64,000 nucleotides of DNA from Brachypterus glaber (GCA_958510825.1 OY294047.1:47475365-47539364); one strand, 5' to 3'; positions 12,650 through 25,324 are shown, counted from the first letter of the stretch. Numbers and translations: made by a program. Notes: generated by a model from the letters alone, not told the origin.

Positions 12650-12882
12650 TTATCCAATGCATACAGATAATGAGACAATTACCAGAGCTCTTTATTTTAA
12701 ATAGATAATTATATATTTTACCCACTCAACTGTCACTTGTCAAATTATTTTCTTGTAAATGTCATTAAAATTTTTAATAAAAATATGAATTCCTAATCTA
12801 TTTATTGGATAAAACCTTGTATGGGTAAACCGATATTGCCCTCTCAATATCTTACTTTACCCACTAGTACCATAAATAACTA
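12650..12882 (+). repeat. 334-bp hairpin repeat family, copy 3 (internally deleted)
   Basis: Both ends of the family are kept. About 100 bp are missing: the CTCAATAATAACCCC segment and most of the terminal hairpin. Confidence 0.8.
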
Positions 12883-12896
12883 TTTTTAATTTCGGA

Positions 12897-13036
12897 TTTT
12901 CTTCTCCTTCTCCTCCTTCTTCTTCTACTTCAACTTCTTCATCTTTTACTTTTTCTTCTTTTTCTTCTTCCTATTCCTCTTCCCCTTCCTCTTCTTATTC
13001 TTAATCCTTTTCCTCTTCTTCTGCTTCTATTTCTTA
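12897..13036 (+). repeat. polypyrimidine (CTT-rich) tract
   Basis: About 140 bp of almost uninterrupted C/T with imperfect CTT/TTCC units directly follow hairpin repeat copy 3. Confidence 0.85.
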
Positions 13037-13575
13037 TTTTTTATACCATATCCAAAGATTCAAAATGTAATAAAATTAAAAAAAAAATAACTATTTTTAT
13101 TTTTGATATGGACATTAGCCAGCTACCTATTGGCCACAAAATTCCCAAAATTCTTTGGATACAAATAGTATGCTTATATTTATTTGGGTCCATTGTGAAG
13201 CGTAATAATAAAAGACACCATAAATATTTTAGTTTTGCTACAAAATGCTCTGTTTTCGTTTGTTTAGTTTTTGTCTTTTATGGTTTAATTGGGTATCATA
13301 AAATATACAGTTAAAGTTTAGAAAAATTGTAAGAATAAGAAATTATGTTATCATCTTTCAGATTATTGGTTTTCTAAAATGCTATAAAATAATTATTTTT
13401 ATATTATTTTTATATAGGTACCCATAATTTGTTTAAATAGTAATAATTCCAGAATATTACAATATCCTTTAACTCAAACTTTACAATCTGTTATATAATA
13501 TATTACAGGATAATGTCCTCTGTTCATATCTAATAATATTAATAATAATAATAATAATAACTACATATTTTTATT
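13037..13575. other. AT-rich sequence
   Basis: A 68-codon ORF at 13108-13314 is unrecognised. A short AAT run is near 13540. Nothing else seen. Confidence 0.45.
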
Positions 13576-14240
13576 ACATCGGCACGTAGTGCTACTAAGA
13601 GTGCCGATGTATTTAAATCTTCGCCGAAAAGTAAAAATCTTTGACCACGTTTTTTTCACATTTCTCGACGTTTTAGACCATTCTGAGTCGAAATCAGTAA
13701 AAAAAAAAATTTGCGTCCGTCTGTCTGTCTATAAACTCTCTAACTCCATTTCTACATGAGATATCGACGCGGTTTTTTGCATATTGTTTCTTATCGTATT
13801 CCGAAGAGCTGATTAGATTTTGAGGGTAAACGGGGGTAAGGGGGTAAAAATAGGGTAAAACTCCTATTTTTAGCGTTTTTTGTTTATAATTAAGGCAATT
13901 ATTATTGTATCTGGTTAATTTAGCACTTATATAAAAGATAATTTTAAATTGGTCAAAAAATGTTATAAACAACGTTTCCCTAAAACGCATTGTTTTCGAG
14001 ATATTGGCGTTTAAAGCAGTAAAAGGTTTTTTTAGCATATCTCACATATTTATAACCCGATTTCAAAAAATTATATTTAAAATAAAAGCTCTTTTTAAGC
14101 CCTATAAAAAATGTTATTTGCTAGAATATAATGTTTTAAAGATACAGAATTTAAAATCAAACAAAACACCTAGTTTGAAATTTGCAAACTAGATAGCTCT
14201 AGTGTACAATAGTGCCAATGTTTTGACAGGGTGATTGCAA
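13576..14240 (+). repeat. interspersed repeat with terminal hairpin, diverged copy
   Basis: Starts with ACATCGGCAC, 15 bases, then GTGCCGATGT: a stable hairpin. It continues with CGTCTGTCTGTC, AACTCCATTT, ATATCGACG and TTTTTTGCATATTGTTTC, and ends near AGTGCCAATGTTTTGACAGG. The same order occurs in two longer copies at 37185-38390 and 39150-40353. Family unassigned. Confidence 0.75.
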
Positions 14241-15204
14241 CGTTTCATCTAGTTAATAATATGAATATAAAATAACAATTGCTACAAATAGAAATTAAGC
14301 TGATTAATCTTAAAAAAACTGTTGTTTTCTAATTAAGACATAGTAAAAGAAGTAAGTAGGGAAGGCAGCTAAACTGAATAATATTTCCTGTTTAACTGTA
14401 TAAAAAGTTTGAATTTTCCCAATTCGAGAGTGGGTTTGTCCAACTTAAGAGTGATTGTGGGAAGGGGCGGCATCTTTCTATCCCCATTATGGCGTCTTTT
14501 CTACATAATTAGGGAGTATACATTTTAGAAAAAATAAAGAATTTGTTGATAAAGGCCTTAAACCAGTCTTGAACCTTATGATGCTGCTGCTGATGATGAT
14601 GATGATGATATATAGGTACATGTATAGGCATGCCCGGATTCAGGGGGGGAGGGAAGATTCCCCGGGGCCCGGGCTGGCTCTGTCCGGCCCTATGTAGGTA
14701 ACTTTGTAGCTTGTTCTTACTGAAAGTATTCTTCTGAACAAGACTATTTGGTAAACAAACTCGATTTGTGTACATAAAATAACATTAAACCGTGCTAAAA
14801 GTATACAAACACCAATAAGAAATTTCATAACAAAATCATAATACACTTTAGACACTTTTATTGGTAAATTTACAGCTTTCATAATAGCTTTACGTGGAAT
14901 AAATGCCTTATTTTGGTCTAGTACAGTAGCCAATAATGGTAAGTTGTAAATTGTATAATTTCAGTAGCTTCAATAGAAAAAAATAATATAATAGTTTGCT
15001 ATACATTGCTTTACATTTTTTAGTAAACTCTTCTCAATTTTTTCTGCAAGTTACACATATTTTAGACCTACCTCAAAATAAAATATAAACATTAATCGGA
15101 ATAAATTCAGTTATGACTCATCAACGTTGAAAATAAACACAGAAACATAGGCTTACGGAATAATTTTGCCGAATTATGAGGGAAATTTTTATAAAGGTCA
15201 CTAA
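14241..15204. other. AT-rich region with a TGA microsatellite
   Basis: A short CTG/TGA run lies at 14580-14610. A GC-rich patch at 14630-14695 begins ATTCAGGGGGG, like a hAT-type terminus, but its partner end was not found. ORFs here look accidental. Confidence 0.45.
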
Positions 15205-15339
15205 AGGCCACTTGCACCAATGATGGTTTAACTTTAAACTTGGATTAAATTGACGGCCGACCAATCAGAACGCAGCATTTTTAACTTAAACTCGGTTTGG
15301 CTGAGATAATCCCGTACCAAAAGTTGGTGCAAGTGGCCC
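15205..15339. mobile_element. 135-bp PIF/Harbinger-type MITE, copy 1
   Basis: Terminal inverted repeats AGGCCACTTGCACCAA and TTGGTGCAAGTGGCCC are flanked by TAA at 15202-15204 and 15340-15342. A 3-bp TAA/TTA duplication is the PIF/Harbinger signature. A second copy lies at 21651-21779. Confidence 0.85.
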
Positions 15340-17509
15340 TAAATCGAAACATTTGACGACTAATTTGTTACACACAACAATATTGAATATACATATTAAC
15401 TATAAATATGTAAATATATCGGTGTTTTTCGAAGAAAATAAAAATGTAAATATTTAAAACCTCGCGTCAACGATAGAATCGACGCGGCGCCTATGCGAGC
15501 ACTGGAAATTCGCTGATGACTGATTATAAAATTATTCATTCTGCATTTTAGTGCATTGTTTTCATTATGGCCGTCTCAAATATACTGTATGCGCCAGAGC
15601 AAAACTAGGCTTGAACCCCTTTTAGACTTGTTCAGCAAAGGCGTTTTTTGGGATTTGGAACGCAAATAACTACGATTTCCTTCCCAGATTATATATGAAT
15701 CAGGCACATTGTACCTATATATTTTTTTAAAGTAGTGGAAATAGAAGGAAATAGAAGTTTAAAGTACGAGACAATAGTGCCCCCCAGTAAAGGGTTTATA
15801 ATTGTAAATTGAGGTAAGAAGGGGATTCTCTTAAGACCCTCTGGGGAGATTTCTTAAAATATATGCTTTGGGTAAATACTAAAACTTATGCTCTAAAAAG
15901 GGGGTATCGCATTTTGGGCTAAATCGCCTGCAACGATAAGACTTTACATGCTTATAGATACATAAAAAATAAATACAGACAAAATTTCAGCCCTTTTTAC
16001 ATCCCGGAACATACTTTAATTATTTATTTTAATTAAGAATTTTGACATATGTCAATGTACGATTTGGCAACATTGCACGAAACTTCAAGTGTCAAATGTC
16101 ATCTCGTCAAAATAAAAATAACTTTGCACATTAACTACTACAGTGGGGCCAAAGTGGGTCTGTGTTGTGTTCACTGCTGTTGACTATAATATTAAAATAT
16201 TTGGTTGTGTTTTATTAGTTTTCACGGATTTAATATACTGTAATTAAATGTGTAATTAGGCTGGACTTATGTGACTAGTTTCTTAAGTTTCAGTACGATT
16301 ATGGAGTTATTTTTGAGGTATTTATACTATAATAACATTGTAAGAAAACCATTAGCTTCAACGATAACCCAAAACATCTAGTTCCATGGGACAGTGTTAC
16401 CCAAGACAAGTAATTTAATCTGGCTTTCAACATGTTAAATTAGTTTATTTCCATGATATGATTTAAAACTAGATTATGAAAAAGTTACACATAGACTTTT
16501 AACTTATAATTAAATAAATATATTTATTTTAAAAATAAATATATTTAATTAATATTGAATAGTGTTTTTATTATACATTCTATCTAAACGTATTTATATT
16601 GGTTTTGTAAATAAACAAAAAAACACAAAGGTCCCTAGGGACCAAGTGTTGAGGGCTATGAACCCCGCATTGAAAATAAACAAAAAATATTGCTTTTTTT
16701 CAGTATGATAGTCAAGAATAATGCGATGTTGTCGGGTTTACGATATCAAATAATTCCTTAGTTTTTATTTTTTTTTTCATTTTGTTCTTTATCAACAAAT
16801 AACACAGTTTTTTATCATTTCTTTTCATCATTTCTTTTCATCATTTTGCACTTTTTTAAACAAAAATATATTTTTCTTATTTAGCCCAAAACTCCTATTT
16901 AAAACGATACCCTTCTTTGTTATATACTAAAATTTATGCTAGAGAATTTGGAACCAAATTGAAGGTAGAAATAGTCTTTTTTTTAAGTTAAAAAATATAA
17001 CGTAAACATGTGTCAATTTTAACAAGGAATAACTTCCTAATAATGGGTATTAAAAAAACTAGGAAGCTAGAATTATAGTTTAGAGACTTTTTCGAAAATT
17101 TAAAGGTAACTCTTCTATTTTTAAAGCTACGAAGAGAACAAGAATAATAAAAGTAGTAAATTGAAAAATTTACAGTAGCTACAATAGGAACAATGTCATA
17201 TTGAAGCGTGAAAAGTTTTATATCTCTAATAAATGCCATCCTGGACACAAATTCCTTTAACTTTTTGCACCAATTATCAATTCAAAATAATGGTGAATAC
17301 ATCGTCGTCATGGCCTTCTAAATGGTTTATGGTTTAATGGCTCAATTGGGATAATTTACAGCCGGTATATTTCATGGAGAAAGTGGTGGAAGTTTTATAT
17401 TTTTGTGCTACAGTCGTCCACAAATTCCAATTTTTTTGCTAAAACAATTGTAGAAGTATACTTATTCTATAGAAAGAATGCAATTTATAAAAGTCCCAGG
17501 ATCCTGGCA
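15340..17509. other. AT-rich region
   Basis: At 16628-16672 the retroposon-like end GGTCCCTAGGGACC plus AAGTGTTGAGGGCT matches that at 9.9 kb. Near 16501-16560 there is an A/T palindrome. ORFs such as minus 16988-17248 are unrecognised. Confidence 0.45.
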
Positions 17510-17596
17510 TTAAAAAAAAAATAGATTTTATCAGATTAAATTATTATCATTATAATTAATCGATGATTTTATCTCATTTTTTATGATTTGCTTAAT
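17510..17596 (+). repeat. 87-bp direct repeat, left copy (flanks SINE 1)
   Basis: Begins TTAAAAAAAAAATAG and ends GATTTGCTTAAT. It is identical base for base to 17946-18032. Read as an unusually long target-site duplication of the SINE between them. Confidence 0.85.
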
Positions 17597-17945
17597 GTTG
17601 GCAGGATTGGTGTAGTGGACTACCGCGTCGTACTTGACGAGTTTACTACCCAAAATAGCGTGAGTTCGATTCTTACGGGCACCGATTTACCTTTTCCAGT
17701 TAATTAATAACTGAAATTTGGCGAAGGCGTAAGTGAAGCGGACGCTCCCCATAAATTGGTTCGAAAGTCAATTAAAGCCGGTGGTTCCCTCTACTTCTAG
17801 CATACACAAGTCCTGGACTTAGGGGATGCTTAATTAAGTAGAATAGTACGAGGTTAAACAAAATGTAAAATTTAAATTATATCGTTTATATATCATGTGT
17901 GTAAATAATTTTTAAAATATAAACCAAATACAGTTTGAGTGTTAG
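17597..17945 (+). mobile_element. tRNA-derived SINE 1
   Basis: A polymerase III A box TGGTGTAGTGG (17610-17620) and a B box GAGTTCGATTC (17662-17672) are in tRNA-like spacing. The body includes TGAAATTTGGCGAAGGCGT, AAAGCCGGTGGTTCCCTCTA and CTGGACTTAGGGGATGCTTA, shared with SINE 2 at 44151. About 90 A/T-rich bases follow the shared body before the right-hand repeat. It is not a functional tRNA gene, because the head does not fold into a clean cloverleaf and is fused to the body. Confidence 0.88.
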
Positions 17946-18032
17946 TTAAAAAAAAAATAGATTTTATCAGATTAAATTATTATCATTATAATTAATCGAT
18001 GATTTTATCTCATTTTTTATGATTTGCTTAAT
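17946..18032 (+). repeat. 87-bp direct repeat, right copy (flanks SINE 1)
   Basis: Identical to 17510-17596. Confidence 0.85.
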
Positions 18033-18231
18033 TTTTTAGATTTCTGTGGTACCATTTTCTAAAATATCCATCAAGAAAATTTGAACGAGTTATAATGTTG
18101 ATAATTTTTTAGGGTGAATCAAAAAGAGGTAGAAATTTAATCGTTCTATAGTTTATTTTCGCGAAATTTTGGTTGTCACTGCAAAAATTTGTAAATAAAG
18201 TAAATAAAACACCAAAAACTGGGTCAGTAAA

Positions 18232-19528
18232 GCCAGCAGGTTTACAAAAAAAAAGTCAGGACTATTTGACCGGACCATGGTATTCCTAGGTATTTTGGCG
18301 CCCAGAATCAGATCCCGGGGTCAGTTTTGCCCCATTACGTCAGGAAAACGAGATTTCAAGGTCATTTGGAGGTCAAAATGGTGATTTTTTGGGACAACAT
18401 CTCAACGTTCAGAAAGTATTCAAGACCTACACAGTTACCCGTAAAGTTAACAGGTCGCTTAAGATATTGTCGCGGGGCCGCTTCCAAAAAATCACCATTT
18501 TGACCTCAAATGACCTTGAAATCTCGTTTTCCTGACGTGATGGGGCAAAACTGACCCCGGGATCTGATTCAGGGCGCCAAAATACCTAGGAATACCATAG
18601 TCCGGTCAAATAGTCCTGATTTTTTTTTTTTTTGTAAACCTGTGTCGCGGGGCCGCTTCCAAAAAATCACCATTTTGACCTCAAATGACCTTGAAATCTC
18701 GTTTACCTGACGTGATGGGGCAAAACTGACCCCGGGATCTGATTCAGGGCGCCAAAATACCTAGGAATACCATAGTCCGGTCAAATAGTCCTGACTTTTT
18801 TTTTGTAAACCTGTGCTTGAGATATTGTCTCTGGGCCGCTTCCAAAAAATCACCATTTTGACCTCAAATGACCTTGAAATCTCGTTTTCCTGACGTGATG
18901 GGGCAAAACCAACCCCGGGATCTGATTCAGGGCGCCAAAATACCTAGGAATACCATAGTCCGGTCAAATAGTCCTGACTTTTTTTTTTGTAAACCTGTGC
19001 TTGAGATATTGTCGCGGGGTCGTTTCCAAAAAATCACCATTTTGACCTCAAATGACCTTGAAATCTCGTTTTCCTCACGTGATGGGGCAAAACTGACCCC
19101 GGGATCTGATTCAGGGCGCGAAAATACCTAGGAATACCATAGTCCGGTCAAATAGTCCTGACCTTTTTTTTTTGTAAACCTGTGCTTGAGATATTGTCGC
19201 GGGGCCGCTTCCAAAAACACCATTTTGACCTCAAATGACCTTGAAATCTCGTTTTCCTGACGTGATGGGGCAAAACTGACCCCGGGATCTGATTCAGGGC
19301 GCCAAAATACCTAAGAATACCATAGTCCGGTCAAATAGTCCTGACTTTTTTTTTGTAAACCTGTGCTTGAGATATTGTCGCGGGGTCGCTTCCAAAAAAT
19401 CACCATTTTGACCTCAAATGACCTTGAAATCTCGTTTTCCTGACGTGATGGGGCAAAACTGACCCCGGGATCTGATTCAGGGCGCGAAAATACCTAGGAA
19501 TACCATAGTCCGGTCAAATAGTCCTGAC
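18232..19528. repeat. 184-bp tandem array with one inverted unit
   Basis: Six direct units begin near 18457, 18643, 18815, 18999, 19183 and 19365, spacing 182-184 bp where complete. Each has GCTTGAGATATTGTCGCGGG, CACCATTTTGACCTC, GACCCCGGGATCTGATTC, CCAAAATACCTAGGAATACC, GGTCAAATAGTCCTGAC and a T run before GTAAACCTGT. The region 18232-18412 is one inverted unit facing the array. The last unit stops at GTCCTGAC (19528), mirroring GTCAGGAC at 18255, so the block keeps TIR-like outer ends. Units differ at few sites. The ORF 18868-19131 is a by-product. Confidence 0.93.
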
Positions 19529-19884
19529 AATCCTATAGCAAAAGCTATTGTTCGGTAAATTCGATTCTAAAATATTATGGCTTGGGTGCTACTGATTGTT
19601 ATTGGTGTATGGTATATACACTGTATATACCGTGCGATTATAAAGTGCCACTTTTTAATGCAAAACTGGCATTAGCGATGAGTAAAATGCAAGAAAGCTG
19701 TGTGCGTTTTACTGGCCACCGAGCTGTTGTACGTAGCAATCACATGGGCTTGTCTGGCACAACTCTAATAGAGGCGTGGCTCCAAACGAAGAGTAGTTTC
19801 TTTTCAAACTGTTCGGAACTTTATAATCGCACTGTACACTACATATTATACAGTAACAAATATTGGAAGACCTGTAAAATTACA

Positions 19885-19924
<40 letters not shown>

Positions 19925-20221
19925 TTTATTGTTTATAAGAATATTTACAATTCTATAACAATTAAGTTATTTAAGATTACATTATTTTTTCTTTACATTT
20001 TAAGTAATATTTTAAGATTTTTACTAGAGTTAAAATTACAATAGACTTATCTTGTATTATTTTTTTTTATTTAGACCTTCACTCACTAATTTTTAAGTAT
20101 TTTATATGATCTTCCATAACCTTACCGTGCATCATTCTTATCACAATCCAAAATAATCTTATCAATATTCATAAATTGAGGTAAATATTTAAAATAAAAT
20201 TATATAAAATACAAGTAACTA
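19529..20221. other. AT-rich sequence with GATA microsatellite
   Basis: About nine GATA units lie at 19888-19924. The 104-codon ORF at 19582-19896 ends in the microsatellite and has no recognised family. Confidence 0.6.
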
Positions 20222-20435
20222 TGGTCTGTTTTTTCAAGCAACATAGTAAATTAAAAATCGCACAGTGAATATTTTCAAAACAGATTCGAATATTGGATGT
20301 GCGAATATGCTGCGTAGTTATATAGTATTTTATAAAACATAACTATATTCTATACACAAACATACTATTCAAACCTGTTGTAAAAATATTTAATGTGCGA
20401 TTTTTAATTTACTATCTGCTTGAAAAAACAGACCA
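20222..20435 (+). mobile_element. palindromic TA-MITE, copy a
   Basis: TGGTCTGTTTTTTCAAGCA at the left and TGCTTGAAAAAACAGACCA at the right are perfect inverses, flanked by TA. Internal arms share AAATTAAAAATCGCACA. Confidence 0.85.
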
Positions 20436-20454
20436 TAAAAATGAGATAAATCTA

Positions 20455-20659
20455 TGGTCTGTTTTATCAAGCAAGGTATAAATTAAAAATCGCACAGTAA
20501 ATATTTTTACAACAGGTTTGAATAGTATATGTTTTTGTATAGAGTTCTGTTTTATAAAATAAGCTACGCAGTATATTCGCACATTCAATATTCGAATCTG
20601 TTTTCAAAATATTTACTGTGCGATTTTTAATTTACTATCTGGGTTGAAAAAACAGACCA
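20455..20659 (-). mobile_element. palindromic TA-MITE, copy b
   Basis: Same family as copy a, 19 bp away and in opposite internal order (the AACAGGTTTGAATAGTAT arm comes first). Flanked by TA on both sides. Confidence 0.85.
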
Positions 20660-21650
20660 TAGTGTTAATTTTTGGTCAAAGTTTTTCTAGGATCACTTCA
20701 TCCAACGGAAACCTGTCCAAAGACCGCCGTTGAACGAAGTGACCCTACATTCTTCCTAAAAAGTTTGTCAGAGCCATATATTAACATTTAATAAGGGTGA
20801 TTTTAGTATACACTAATAATGTCTAACAGTGCAGAACGTTTTGACATAATATGACCTACGATTTGCAAATTTATTGTAATTGTTATAGAAGTCAAAACAA
20901 TTCAGGTACATTTACACCATTTTTAAATATATTCAGAAATACAATAGTAAACCAGAATGTTGGCCTTTTCAATAAAATATTATATAAACTAGATATACAA
21001 TGTATATCATGGAGGCATATTGTGGCTTAATACTCAAAAGATGAAACCGAAAAAATGTGTTTAAGAACATATGCCTTTTAACATCTGCCCTAGGAGCCTG
21101 TTGCCATTGTAACTGATTTGTATTTTATTTTTATAAATGTATATTATACAATATAATAGTATTATAAGCAGTGTCACGTGATAAAACTATAAACATAACA
21201 ATGAATACTAAGTTTTAACGCAAAAGGAGCTGGATGAGACTGCGACTCTCGATCAGACGACCAACCTACGATATATTTTTTGACACATTATTTTAGGTAT
21301 TCCTTTCTTCACCTTATTTTTCTTTTCATAAGAAAAACTTGTGGTTATTTGAAAATAGTTCATAAATACCTTCGATATTTTTGATTAGAATAATTTGAGG
21401 CTCAATTTAGGCTAAAGCCTTATTACATAATTTTAATTTGGCAAAAAAATATCTTTCGTCAAGGAATACTTGGCAGTCAATTAAAGATTTTTTTCATTCT
21501 TTTTCACCTAGTTTTTATATGAAAAGAGTTGGCTTTCTTCTTCTTATTCTTCTTCCGGAGTTAATGGCCTTTGCCACAGGAACCGCTAGCCAGGTTCGAG
21601 TGTTTAGCTGATTTTCTTGTATTTTTATTGTTTGTGTATGGTCTGGCTAA
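20660..21650. other. AT-rich sequence, nothing recognised
   Basis: A small imperfect hairpin lies at 20690-20745 (GGATCACTTC...GAAGTGACCC). No gene seen. Confidence 0.4.
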
Positions 21651-21779
21651 GGGCCACTTGCACCAACCTTTAAACTGAAAATTTATCGAGTAAAATAAGT
21701 TAAAAATTCTATTTTCTGACTGATCGAGCGTCAATTTAATCCAAGTTTAAAGTTAAACCATTGTTGGTGCAAGTCGACC
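21651..21779. mobile_element. 129-bp PIF/Harbinger-type MITE, copy 2
   Basis: GGGCCACTTGCACCAA and TTGGTGCAAGTCGACC ends with TAA on both sides (21648-21650 and 21780-21782). Same family as 15205-15339, opposite orientation: its right side carries the TTTAATCCAAGTTTAAAG arm. Confidence 0.85.
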
Positions 21780-24690
21780 TAAGTGATCAAAAGGGGTTAA
21801 AACTATTTTTCTTTTGAAATTTTCGTTTGGACTTATTTTTTAACAAATAGATCAAAAGTAGTTTAAATAAACAGAAATTTTTATTTTGACATTTTCTCTA
21901 TTAATTTTTTTTATTTTTACTTTTCTAATAAATAGATCAAAAGTAGATAAGCTATAGACACTTAAAAAATGTATTTAAACAGGACGGGTAAATAATAAAT
22001 GATATTTATAAAATTATTCAAAAAATATTATCTCTATCTACAAGCTGTGTAAATTTTCATTGAACAAACATTGATATGTATCAATAATTATACTGCACAC
22101 TGGTATAACTTACCTTATAAAGTTTTTTATGATAAAAAATTACTACTTTAATTTAATTTACTTGTTAATTATGTGTCAGTTAAATTTAGCTGCCAAAAAC
22201 ATAAAATTCTGTTTTCATCATTTCTTTTCAATATTTAGATTTTTTTTTAAACACAAATAATATATTATTTAACAAGCGTATAATAAATGCTATCAATCAA
22301 TGAATGTAAAATTTGTGACACGAACCGATAGGCGAGTGGCCTAATCACCCGAATGATAAATAGCCATTATACGCGAGTATAATACCATACTTTATACACG
22401 GCCATTTCAGAAATTAAACAACAGTTTATTTTTACATTACCGTGATTTATAGGCTTATAACTCACGGCCATGGATAAATATATTTTTTTCATTTAATAAA
22501 ATTCTCTATTAAAACGATGTGCTCCTTATTATACTATTCACAGCGCCTGCGAATTTTCAAAAATTTTCAAAAATCGTCCTAGACAAAAAATTGGATATAG
22601 ATTTGTTTCATAACAAAAATAAGCAACTTTTTTTTTCAAATGTTGGTCAGTCACGTTTTTTTTTGTGCAGACTATAACAAGTAATCCGATCGACTCGAAA
22701 TTTTCGGGAAAAAGCAAGTTCTATGAGGGGATATACTTATTGTTTTTGAAAGTAATCCCCCAAAAACAAAAAAGTTATGGCGGTTTAAACTTTTAAAAAA
22801 ATCGAAAAAAGCTGAAAGAAATTTCCTATTAACGCAACTTTATCAGGAAAAATTACTTTTATTCTAAGGATTAATTATACCAATTTTGAAAATAATCCCC
22901 ACAAAAAAAAAGTTACTTTTTAAAAAAATTAAAAAATATATTAAAAAAACAAACTATTTTTTTCGTTTTTTTGCAAAAAGAAAACAAACAAAAAAATTAA
23001 AAAAAATTTTTAAGTTCTTTTTTAAATAAAAAAAAAATCGTTTTTCAATAAAAGAAAATTAGAATTTTTTATTTTTTAATTATTTATTTTTAAGTATTTG
23101 GGAAAATGCAATATACCATTTACTATGGATAGTATATAATGGAATGCGTAGCAACATATGTAATGCAACATATCACGGCTTGTTTTTACACTATAAATCC
23201 CACAAAAATAACATCCCTATTTTATGATGAAATGTGGGTTAGACGACATTGTAACAAAATCCAAACATAGCATGTTTTTTGTTTATTTCGTATTTGTTAT
23301 CTTGTTTTAAAAAAATTCTATTGATCTTATTGTATTTTTACGTGTTCTTGGGTGAAGAAACTGATAATGTAAATATTTATCGAAAAAAATCATGGATGTG
23401 CACACTTTCAAACATATTAAATATCGAGATCAGTTTAATATGGGATTACATCATTTCCGCTTTTTGATCGGGTTTGATTGAGTGAAAAATAATCAAGCTA
23501 GAAAATGTTTGGTTTAGGATTTCCCAAAACAAATAAATGGAAAAAAAGGCTGTATTTACCTAAGGGACGATTGTTCACAACCTTTGGATTTAATACACGG
23601 AAACAATGGTTGTTTTATCTAAAAAGCGCTAGTATTATTTGGCGCTTTAAAAATTCTGCATATTTAGGAGACCGTCACCCCCCTAAGGATCGGTTTTTGA
23701 AAGCACCCAGCACCATTAAAATTTTGGTTTTTTGGCAAAGAAAGGAAACGTGAAATTTTACCTTTAATTTTTTCACCAAAAAGGTTAATCCTACGGTTTT
23801 ACAACAAGAGTACCTTTTTTATGTATTTTTACCTGAGCAATAATATTATAAAAACTACAAGAAGTTATGAAGAAAAAAGTTTGGGGCAAAAAAGTTTTAC
23901 ACGCCACTGGTAAAAAGAGCTGCATAAACTAACATAGTATGATAGGCAATATTAACTCCGTTGCTGTACCTCAAAGAGTTTCTAAGTTATTAAAAACCGA
24001 GTTTTTAATCCCCTTTGTAGGTTAAGACACTAGATCTGTGGCGCAGATTTAGTGTACTTATCCGTAGCTCCCTTTAGACACGGAGAAAAATGATAATAAC
24101 TTTTTTGTGTAATTTTATTTTACCTTTAGTTGGTTTTTATATTATTCTTCTATCGTAAATAATAAAAAAAATATGTCCAAACCAAAAATTTAACCCCCTT
24201 TTTACCCCCCTCTCCTCAACCAATTTCGCTCAAATGCGAAATTGTTCAAGATAATATAAAATACATCCACATAACAAATTATTAGTCTTCCAATGGTTCT
24301 TAAGTTTTCGTAAATACAGACTGACAGACCGATAGACAGACCGACATAATTATTTTTTTTACTTATTTTAATTTTACTGGACGCTTCAGGAAAAAATAAT
24401 AATATTTAGGCAAAAAAAAAAGACTTTATGAGGAAGTAAAAATCCGACAAGCCTTGTAAGTTAAAATTAATCATTTATTTTACCAACACTGACACTACTT
24501 GGGTGAATTTATTTTTTAACGTGCAATAATTAATGTTCCTACGGAGATGCTTTGACTTTTTGCCGTCATAACAATTATGACAACGTATTATTATATTGCT
24601 TAAGATAAATGAGATCTAAATATACCGCCTGTTGCCAAAAGGAACCATTTATTTGGCGAAAAAGTTTGGTGTCAAAGAAATGGAACGGTA
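21780..24690. other. AT-rich region with diverged repeat pieces
   Basis: Sequence from about 22569 (GTCCTAGACAAAAAATT, TTTGTTTCATAAC) resembles 60920-61140 in the hh intron. About 23665-24250 holds scrambled pieces of the foldback family seen at 28767-29939 (GCATATTTAGGAGACC, CACCATTAAAATTTTGG, GGTTAATCCTACGG). No gene recognised. Confidence 0.5.
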
Positions 24691-25104
24691 CCACACAGAA
24701 AAAAATCTTTTTAAAGTATTTTTAAACTTGAGTTAGATACTTTTTGAAAGTATACAAATACTTTATAGAAACATATTTAACCAATTAAAATAAAATAAAA
24801 AAAAACAATAGTTTGATTAAGTTCAATTAGTACAAACTTTCTTTAAGAAATTAGTATTAGCACTATTTTTCATTATTTTCACCATTTTAAATACTTAACG
24901 CGCCTTTTCACGGAGCAATTTGTACGCAAGTTTGCCTTCTTTCATTTTAGTTTCCATAAATTTTATTTATTGTTTTAAGTAAGTTACGTATTTGACTTTA
25001 ATCAAGCAAAGCGTTTGGTTTAAGTACTTAACATGCTCGAAGATATACTGAGACACTTGATTTAAATATTACGTACTTGTTTTGAGTAATCATTTATCTG
25101 TGTG
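24691..25104. mobile_element. probable TA-MITE with CACACAG ends
   Basis: CCACACAGAAAAAAA at the left and TTTATCTGTGTG at the right, each next to TA. The interior is A/T-rich and noncoding. The ends resemble those of 30445-30868. Confidence 0.55.
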
Positions 25105-25324
25105 TATTGCATAAAACCTAAAATGAATTTCAGAAAAAAATATTCTTGTATTGAGAAAAAGAAAAATGCATGTAATTTTGATACATGTTTAACAAAGACC
25201 TGTAATAGTACATGCTTCTATGTATTTATACATTATAAATTTTAGAACAATTAACATTTTTCTAAAAAAATATATCATTTTATACCCTAGTTTAGTTACT
25301 TCAATATTTTTTCGTATGTATGTA

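Noticed and set aside
17605..17690. Functional tRNA gene
   Set aside because: The A and B boxes are present but the head does not fold cleanly and continues into a shared SINE body.
18868..19131. 87-codon ORF
   Set aside because: It lies inside the 184-bp tandem array and repeats itself with the unit.
18232..19528. CRISPR-like array
   Set aside because: Units are 184 bp, contiguous and without distinct spacers; this is a eukaryotic satellite-type array.
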